DNA of 64,000 nt from Nocardia sp. CY41. GTDB lineage: Bacteria > Actinomycetota > Actinomycetes > Mycobacteriales > Mycobacteriaceae. Shown here piece after piece: positions 58,854 to 64,000 of this stretch (the stretch's first letter is position 1; the number at the start of each line of letters is the position of its first letter). The stretch is taken from positions 1 through 64,000 of the forward strand of contig NZ_VUOS01000014.1 in assembly GCF_009829325.1 (NCBI RefSeq). Reading direction: 5' to 3'. The notes under the pieces were generated by a model. The model had not been told where the DNA came from. It did not search any database and saw only the letters and a program-made list of their open reading frames with translations. A program made the position numbers and the translations under genes.

Positions 58854-61800
58854 TCAAACTTCGGAACGATGTCGCTGATACGCGTCGACGTGTAGCGGCC
58901 TTATCTCCGGCGGTTGGAGTTTCGTGACGTACTCGTGGATGACCCATTGCGGCGTGCCGACGATAATGCCGTTGATCTCCGCGTCGGCAAATCCGACGGC
59001 GATGGCCTCGCGTGGAGCAATGCTGGTCTTGGTCGAATCTTCGAAGGCGTACACGGGCAGGCGACTGCGCCATTCCCCGTAGCTCTCGATCAAACCGTAC
59101 CTCTGCAACATTCCGTGGGCGTCTTTCAGTACAGTGACAAGATCATCGCTGAGTGCATAGTGGGTGGCCTGGTCGATCGCGTGGGCGAATTCGTGGCAGA
59201 TATCGTCCGCATATGTTTGCGCACTGCTCGGATGCAATCCATATCGGCGACGGCGGTCGCCGTCGGCGAGAGCCATCTCCCGATCAGATGCATACTGCAA
59301 ACTGACTGTCAATATGGTTCGGGCGGGGGAAAGCTTGCCGGTCTCGACGTTCTTCGTCCATAGACCGCGGGCAGTGGCGCGCGCCCCCACCAAGAAATCG
59401 ATCTTCAAGACGCGGATGTTGGTCATGAGCTTGCGGAAACCGGGGGCGTATCGATACCTGTCGAGCAGATCATCCAATTTGCCCAGAACTTCCCGAACCG
59501 TTTTCTCCGGGATGTGGGGACTGATCAGCCCGGACAGTTCGATATAGGGGTGATCGAGCTCGAAGTTCGCGACCGATCTGGTCTTGGCCTGTGCTTCGTC
59601 GTCGAGCCCGGCCGTCCACAGCGGATGCTCGGGGGCGTGCTGCGCCACCTTATGCAACGCGGACATGGCCGCCATATGCGTATCGAGCACTGTCCTCGAG
59701 ATCGACTCTGGAAATGCCAGTCGTGCCAGCGCGTCCCCAACGGACTTCACCAGCCGTCCGATCTCGACGATGTCTTGCCGAGGGAGGTGGTGGTCCTGCC
59801 ACACTCTGCGGCCGTTGACGTCGCGAACGAAGACGGCGGCGAAGGGGCTCGGTTTGCCGGTGATCGCCGCGAAGAGGCCCAGCATGTCGACTGCGCGGGG
59901 GTTGTCGAACGCTCCCTCGGCCACGTAATCCCGGAAGAGGACGTGGTACACCGGTGGCACCAGTCGCACCTCGGCGATCGGCGCGCCCATCGATCTGCCG
60001 ATTATCGCTTTCGTCCACTCCGCCATGGCCTGATCGACATCGTCGTAAACCTCCCGGAGGACCTGTGTCTCGTCCTCGTCGTCGAAGGTCAACAACTCCA
60101 TCGTGACTCCCGGACGTCCCTGCATCACCTGGATTTGCTTCACATCGGGCGTCTCCGCGACCGTGTCGAGTCCAGTTCGGAGGTTGGTTTCGTCGGCAGA
60201 AGGTCGATTGCCTATGAAATCAGGAGGGTGGGCAGCGCCCGGCTCATCGGTGCCGGATTCCGCTGCCGCCTCCGGAAAGAACCGTTGCAAAAAGGCCGCA
60301 GCGACATTCTCCGGCGCGGCCAGCGCCTCGAGCGCGCGCCGTGCGTGCTCCAGGGAGACCTGAAACTCCTTGGTGCGTGGGTCCGATGCACGTCCTTTCA
60401 TCCCCCATTGGGTCACGCTCAAGCCGATGTGGGCGGCCAAGTCCTTCTGAGACATTTTCCTGCGCTTGCGCGCGGCTGCGATCCACGCGTTGGGGTGCGG
60501 GAATCTGGGAGCGGTCGGATCGGGTAGGTCGTCAAGCTGTGAGCTGGCGGTCGGCCGGGACCACGGAGTGGTACGCGACGGCTCGGGGCGATCGGTGGAA
60601 TCAGCCGGGTCGGACGCTCCGGTCCGATTGCTCGAGCGTGACCACGGCGTCGATTGATCCTGGGGACGGTTCCCGATGAGCCCGGATGGGCGATCACCTT
60701 CCTTTGGAGCCGAATCGCCTGACTGTTCCGGTGTCTCGAATCGGCCGAAGTTCTTGGTGATGTATCCGTCGAGTTCCATCCAAGTGGTGGTCAGTTGGAT
60801 CAGGCGGGCGAACCGCAGATGATCGAGCAGCGCGTTCAGGAGGTGACCAGTGGGGGTCTCCTCCGTCGAGGCGGCGAGGCGTTCGAGTGCCTGCGGTAGA
60901 TCCAGATCCGCATTCGCCGCTGCGCCCGCGCTGGTGGCGGAGCGACCGAGCATGTCGTCCAGATCACGTGTTCGCTGTGTGCGCCTTTCGGCATTCGAGG
61001 TGTTGAGTGCCTTGTCCGGTGTTCCTTCGAGTGCCAGTGTCGTGGCGCGTTGGAGATCGTCTTCCAGCCGGAGGCTGCGACCGATCCAGGGCCCGAGCGC
61101 TGTCAACAGGTGCTGGCCGGGAGTGCTGAGCAGTCGATCCCATTCCGGCCGGGTGAGCGCGGTCAGCCGTCTGTGCAGCAGGTTGAGCACTTCGCTGATC
61201 TGTGTCGTCACCAGGCTGGGGTTCGTCCCTGTCAGCGTGGCAATCGTCGCAGCCGAAGCTTTCTGGGCGTGTTGCCATGCGTCGATGGCCGCGGCCTCCG
61301 CACCACGTTCGGGTGGCTTTTCGCCGAATTGCCGCGCCGCCGCGCGTAGCTCCGCTGCGGCGGCCGCGCGGTTGCGCGCCAATTCGGCGAAAAGCCCCTC
61401 CGCGTCGGCGGCCTCGGGCGGCCGGCTTCCGATGAACCCGCCGGGCCGGTGCGGGCCGGGCGGCGTGATGGTCGCGTCGAACAGCGTGGGAGGCTCGTAA
61501 GCGAGACCCTCGAGAGGAACGGTCCCCAGCATTCGCACCCTCAGCTGCCCATCGCGCACCTCGACCGCCAGCGCTCCGGTGTATTTCAGGCCACGCCAGC
61601 GTCGTGATGCCCGCCCGACCGCTGCGGATATCGCAGAACTCACCTGATCCGCACCGAAATCCGTTGCCAGACCCGCTAACTGCGCGGAGTCCACGTGCAC
61701 GATGCTTTCTCGAGTTGCCCACAGGTGCACCGACCAGGACTCCGTTTCACCAGCCCGCCATTCGAACGTGCCGAACCCTTTGCCCAACAACTCCGACTCC

Positions 61801-64000
61801 AGAGCCCGACTGGCACGGACCACGGTCGATCCCAACAGCGTTCCGACGACCGTGATGCCGTTGTCGTCGTCTCTGCTCGACAGCGAAACTTCGACGCTGT
61901 CGCCCCCTGCGGCTGCCAGACCGTAGTTCACCAGCGACGCAGCGACATCGAGCAGTTGGGTGGGGACCGAGGTGGTGCCCGCTTCGAGAGAAGCCAGCGA
62001 CTCCGCCAGCGAAGTACGTACCTGCGACGCAGGTGTATCAGGCGCGAACACCGCGGATGTGCGCCGGGGCGAATCGTTCGAATCGGCTGGGGAGTCCGGT
62101 GGGCGGCTGCCGATGGTGCCGTCGGGGCGGTCTTGCGTGTTACCCGGACGATCGTGTGGTTGAACGAACGTGACGACCACAGCATCGGTATCCGGGTGGA
62201 ACATGACACCGTCGGACTCGGATACCCACCTCGTCATCCGCTCGTGGAAGGCCCTGAACACCGGTGAAACCTGTTCGGGTTCGGCACCTGGGTCACCGTC
62301 GCGGTACTGCACGATGATGTGTTCGCCCTCACGATATACGACTACGTCGACGTGTCCGGGCGCTCGGCGCAAGGGGCCGAATGTCAGTGGCACCCGCACC
62401 TGATCAGGGCTTTGGGTGATCTTTCCGCTATCGGTCCGCACCCAGAAACGGGCATCGTACACGCCGAAGATCGCCTCGATGCTGTTCAGCAGGCCCCACT
62501 TGCGCATAGTGAACAGATCCGGCAGGGAGGGCAATTCGCCCTGCCACAGCCGGCCGAGGGATTCATTGTTGAAACTGGTGTCGGTGAGGTCGAATCCTGC
62601 CCGCATCAGCACATCGCGTAACTGGGTCGTGCACATCGGGTCGGACAGGCCGCCCAAAGCGTAGGGATGCAGTTGCCCAACCGGGCGGCCGTCCTCGTCG
62701 GTGAAGACCACGCCCCAGGCGGCCGCCTCGTCCCCCATGGCAGCCAGCACGTGCATGATGTGGGCGTGTTCATTCTCACCGACCATCCGGCCCCACCGGT
62801 CCATGACAAAGGAAATCCCTTGTTTCCCCGTCCGTAGCGGTTCGAATGACGTGCCTTGCAGCGTGAGGAACTGTCCGTCGTGCACACCGAGCACCCGGGG
62901 ATGAAACTTCGCGCCGATGGCTTCCCGATAGTCGTCGTCGGTGAACGGTTCCTCGGACGTCACCGGATGCGAGGCATAGGCGGGCCGAATAAGTCTCGGC
63001 GTTTCCGAACCGTGGCGGGCCAAACCGGTGAGGTCATCGACGACCCGGGTCACTCTCTGCGGCAACAGTGGATTCTTCTCGAGCCCGAGAAGAGTGCTGG
63101 ACCGCATCTTGGATGCCGCCGCGTCGGCCGCGTAGGCAAGGGCTTCGTGAATATCGATGCGCAACTGAAAGAGCGACAAGCCCGCGTCGGCGGCGGGCCG
63201 GGACGATCCGAGACGGTCCACCGCTGCCGCGACCGCGTGGTCCACCTCGCGAAGCCGATCCACCGCCTGCGCGACATCTCGGGTTCGGGTGAGGAAATAC
63301 AGGGCCGCGCGGTAGGCATCCGGAATGTACTGCGTGGCGGCCGCGCCGAAGTCGCGGTCCGAGCCGGTGAGCGCGTGCGCGAATTCGGCTGCCTTCGCCG
63401 GCAGCGATCGCAGGGACCGGATCAGTTCCGAATCCCAGTCGCCTCCTCGGTGTCCGGTCAGGAAGGCATCGGCGCGTCGCGCCCAGTCCTCTGCGTCGGC
63501 CCCGGTTGCCTGGTCCCGCTCGGCGGCCGTCAGCAGCCGCTCCGGGAATCGGGTCAGCAGGTCGAACAGACCATCGGGATCATCGGTGAACGCCGATGGC
63601 GACGTCGCTGCCATCGGGAGCGCTCCGATGATGTGAAAGACGGCGGTCGCGGCGTCGGCTGTGGTCTGGGCGTCGGCGCTCGACGGTCTGGTGCTGCTGT
63701 CGGTGAGCCGCCGCCATCGTTCGGCCACCAAGGCGATCTGCGCTCGTGCCGTCCCGATGGCCACGTCGACCGCGGGCGGTCGGCCGCGATGCACGGCTGC
63801 CACATGAGCCGACGCTTCAGCCTGCTTTTCGGCGAGGAAACGATGTAGTTCACCATCCGACAGCTGACCCGTCCAGCCAGTGAGTTCCTGGTGCGTGGCA
63901 TGCGCCGGATCCGGCATCGAGCGCTCGTCCCGGACGGCTAAATCTTCTTCGAATGGCTGCCGACCGACCGGCTCCGGTACCGAATCCGGTGGGCGGCTGC
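58854..64000 (-). CDS. Giant modular polymorphic-toxin-like protein with C-terminal HExxH metallopeptidase domain (partial)
   Basis: At least 1715 residues. The frame is open to the window edge: the codons before the Met at 63917 read S-R-P-P-D-S-V-P-E-P, so the gene starts outside. Counting from that Met: helical domain (1-310), alpha/beta domain (320-590), beta-rich domain (620-815), helical domain (840-1060), XRE-like helix-turn-helix (about 1145-1200: M-S-Q-K-D-L-A-A-H-I-G-L-S), C-terminal domain (1250-1687) with H-E-F-A-H (1575-1579) and a likely third ligand Glu1637. Domains are separated by R-P-x-G-x-I-G-x-R-P linkers. The architecture recalls secreted toxins of type VII systems; the role is inferred. 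Confidence 0.7.
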   Translation of the reverse strand, partial: SRPPDSVPEPVGRQPFEEDLAVRDERSMPDPAHATHQELTGWTGQLSDGELHRFLAEKQAEASAHVAAVHRGRPPAVDVAIGTARAQIALVAERWRRLTDSSTRPSSADAQTTADAATAVFHIIGALPMAATSPSAFTDDPDGLFDLLTRFPERLLTAAERDQATGADAEDWARRADAFLTGHRGGDWDSELIRSLRSLPAKAAEFAHALTGSDRDFGAAATQYIPDAYRAALYFLTRTRDVAQAVDRLREVDHAVAAAVDRLGSSRPAADAGLSLFQLRIDIHEALAYAADAAASKMRSSTLLGLEKNPLLPQRVTRVVDDLTGLARHGSETPRLIRPAYASHPVTSEEPFTDDDYREAIGAKFHPRVLGVHDGQFLTLQGTSFEPLRTGKQGISFVMDRWGRMVGENEHAHIMHVLAAMGDEAAAWGVVFTDEDGRPVGQLHPYALGGLSDPMCTTQLRDVLMRAGFDLTDTSFNNESLGRLWQGELPSLPDLFTMRKWGLLNSIEAIFGVYDARFWVRTDSGKITQSPDQVRVPLTFGPLRRAPGHVDVVVYREGEHIIVQYRDGDPGAEPEQVSPVFRAFHERMTRWVSESDGVMFHPDTDAVVVTFVQPHDRPGNTQDRPDGTIGSRPPDSPADSNDSPRRTSAVFAPDTPASQVRTSLAESLASLEAGTTSVPTQLLDVAASLVNYGLAAAGGDSVEVSLSSRDDDNGITVVGTLLGSTVVRASRALESELLGKGFGTFEWRAGETESWSVHLWATRESIVHVDSAQLAGLATDFGADQVSSAISAAVGRASRRWRGLKYTGALAVEVRDGQLRVRMLGTVPLEGLAYEPPTLFDATITPPGPHRPGGFIGSRPPEAADAEGLFAELARNRAAAAAELRAAARQFGEKPPERGAEAAAIDAWQHAQKASAATIATLTGTNPSLVTTQISEVLNLLHRRLTALTRPEWDRLLSTPGQHLLTALGPWIGRSLRLEDDLQRATTLALEGTPDKALNTSNAERRTQRTRDLDDMLGRSATSAGAAANADLDLPQALERLAASTEETPTGHLLNALLDHLRFARLIQLTTTWMELDGYITKNFGRFETPEQSGDSAPKEGDRPSGLIGNRPQDQSTPWSRSSNRTGASDPADSTDRPEPSRTTPWSRPTASSQLDDLPDPTAPRFPHPNAWIAAARKRRKMSQKDLAAHIGLSVTQWGMKGRASDPRTKEFQVSLEHARRALEALAAPENVAAAFLQRFFPEAAAESGTDEPGAAHPPDFIGNRPSADETNLRTGLDTVAETPDVKQIQVMQGRPGVTMELLTFDDEDETQVLREVYDDVDQAMAEWTKAIIGRSMGAPIAEVRLVPPVYHVLFRDYVAEGAFDNPRAVDMLGLFAAITGKPSPFAAVFVRDVNGRRVWQDHHLPRQDIVEIGRLVKSVGDALARLAFPESISRTVLDTHMAAMSALHKVAQHAPEHPLWTAGLDDEAQAKTRSVANFELDHPYIELSGLISPHIPEKTVREVLGKLDDLLDRYRYAPGFRKLMTNIRVLKIDFLVGARATARGLWTKNVETGKLSPARTILTVSLQYASDREMALADGDRRRRYGLHPSSAQTYADDICHEFAHAIDQATHYALSDDLVTVLKDAHGMLQRYGLIESYGEWRSRLPVYAFEDSTKTSIAPREAIAVGFADAEINGIIVGTPQWVIHEYVTKLQPPEIRPLHVDAYQRHRSEV

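Noticed and set aside
63917..63919. ATG at 63917 as the true start of the giant gene
   Set aside because: The frame remains open upstream to the window edge and encodes another copy of the domain linker.
58854..64000. Giant modular gene as cargo of the tRNA-Arg element
   Set aside because: It lies beyond attR and the host terminator, so it belongs to the chromosome (or to an older insertion), not to this element.

Overview
The window is high-G+C actinobacterial chromosome. A WhiB-like regulator, a truncated hemoglobin GlbO, a 1646-residue NAD-dependent glutamate dehydrogenase, a Rv2466c-type CPWC oxidoreductase, EttA and a probable CtaJ-like oxidase subunit point to Corynebacteriales. From memory, the order nei - rpiB - CPWC oxidoreductase - pepN - (aglA, glbO, HNH) - thioesterase - gdh - ettA - ssb parallels M. 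tuberculosis Rv2464c-Rv2478c. The large type IV secretion-like cluster and the giant modular protein fit Nocardia or a close relative; this genus call is inference.

1-9.5 kb (minus strand) is one compact operon for a type IV secretion (conjugation-like) envelope machine: a sensor/regulator-like protein, a TcpC/VirB8-like protein, a small two-helix protein, a PrgI/VirB3-like protein, a VirB4 ATPase, a VirB6-like polytopic protein, an NlpC/P60-like protein without visible catalytic residues, and a Pro/Gly-rich protein running off the left edge. 9.6-12.3 kb holds a ROK protein, a WhiB-like protein and a MerR regulator; three upstream regions share the palindrome CCGYTA-N2-TARCGG. 12.3-13.9 kb has tRNA-Pro(TGG) and tRNA-Gly(TCC) and about 1 kb without genes.

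13.9-43.9 kb is core chromosome: a GGDEF protein, DNA repair (nei), rpiB, an M48-like peptidase, redox proteins, a YCII/ECF sigma pair, a Nudix hydrolase, purC, pepN, an oxidase-linked gene pair, aglA, glbO, an HNH protein, a regulator with azlCD, a thioesterase-gdh pair, ettA, an SSB paralogue, and a dehydratase-CtaG/CopD pair. Convergent genes are usually separated by long perfect hairpins.

44.05-58.49 kb is a 14.4-kb integrated element in the 3' half of tRNA-Arg(TCT), bounded by 43-bp perfect direct repeats. It encodes a tyrosine integrase, a regulator, an excisionase, a run of small overlapping genes, a RepA-like ATPase followed by an iteron-like repeat cluster, and a 1341-residue phage tape-measure protein with an NlpC/P60 domain. 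I recognise no capsid, portal, large terminase or other tail gene. Because the genes look intact and tightly packed, a phage satellite that brings its own tape measure is an attractive explanation; a deleted prophage is the alternative.

58.85-64 kb is the 3' part of a giant modular gene on the minus strand that runs off the right edge. Its domains are separated by a repeated R-P-x-G-x-I-G-x-R-P linker, include an XRE-like helix-turn-helix, and end in a HExxH metallopeptidase-like domain, as in polymorphic toxins.
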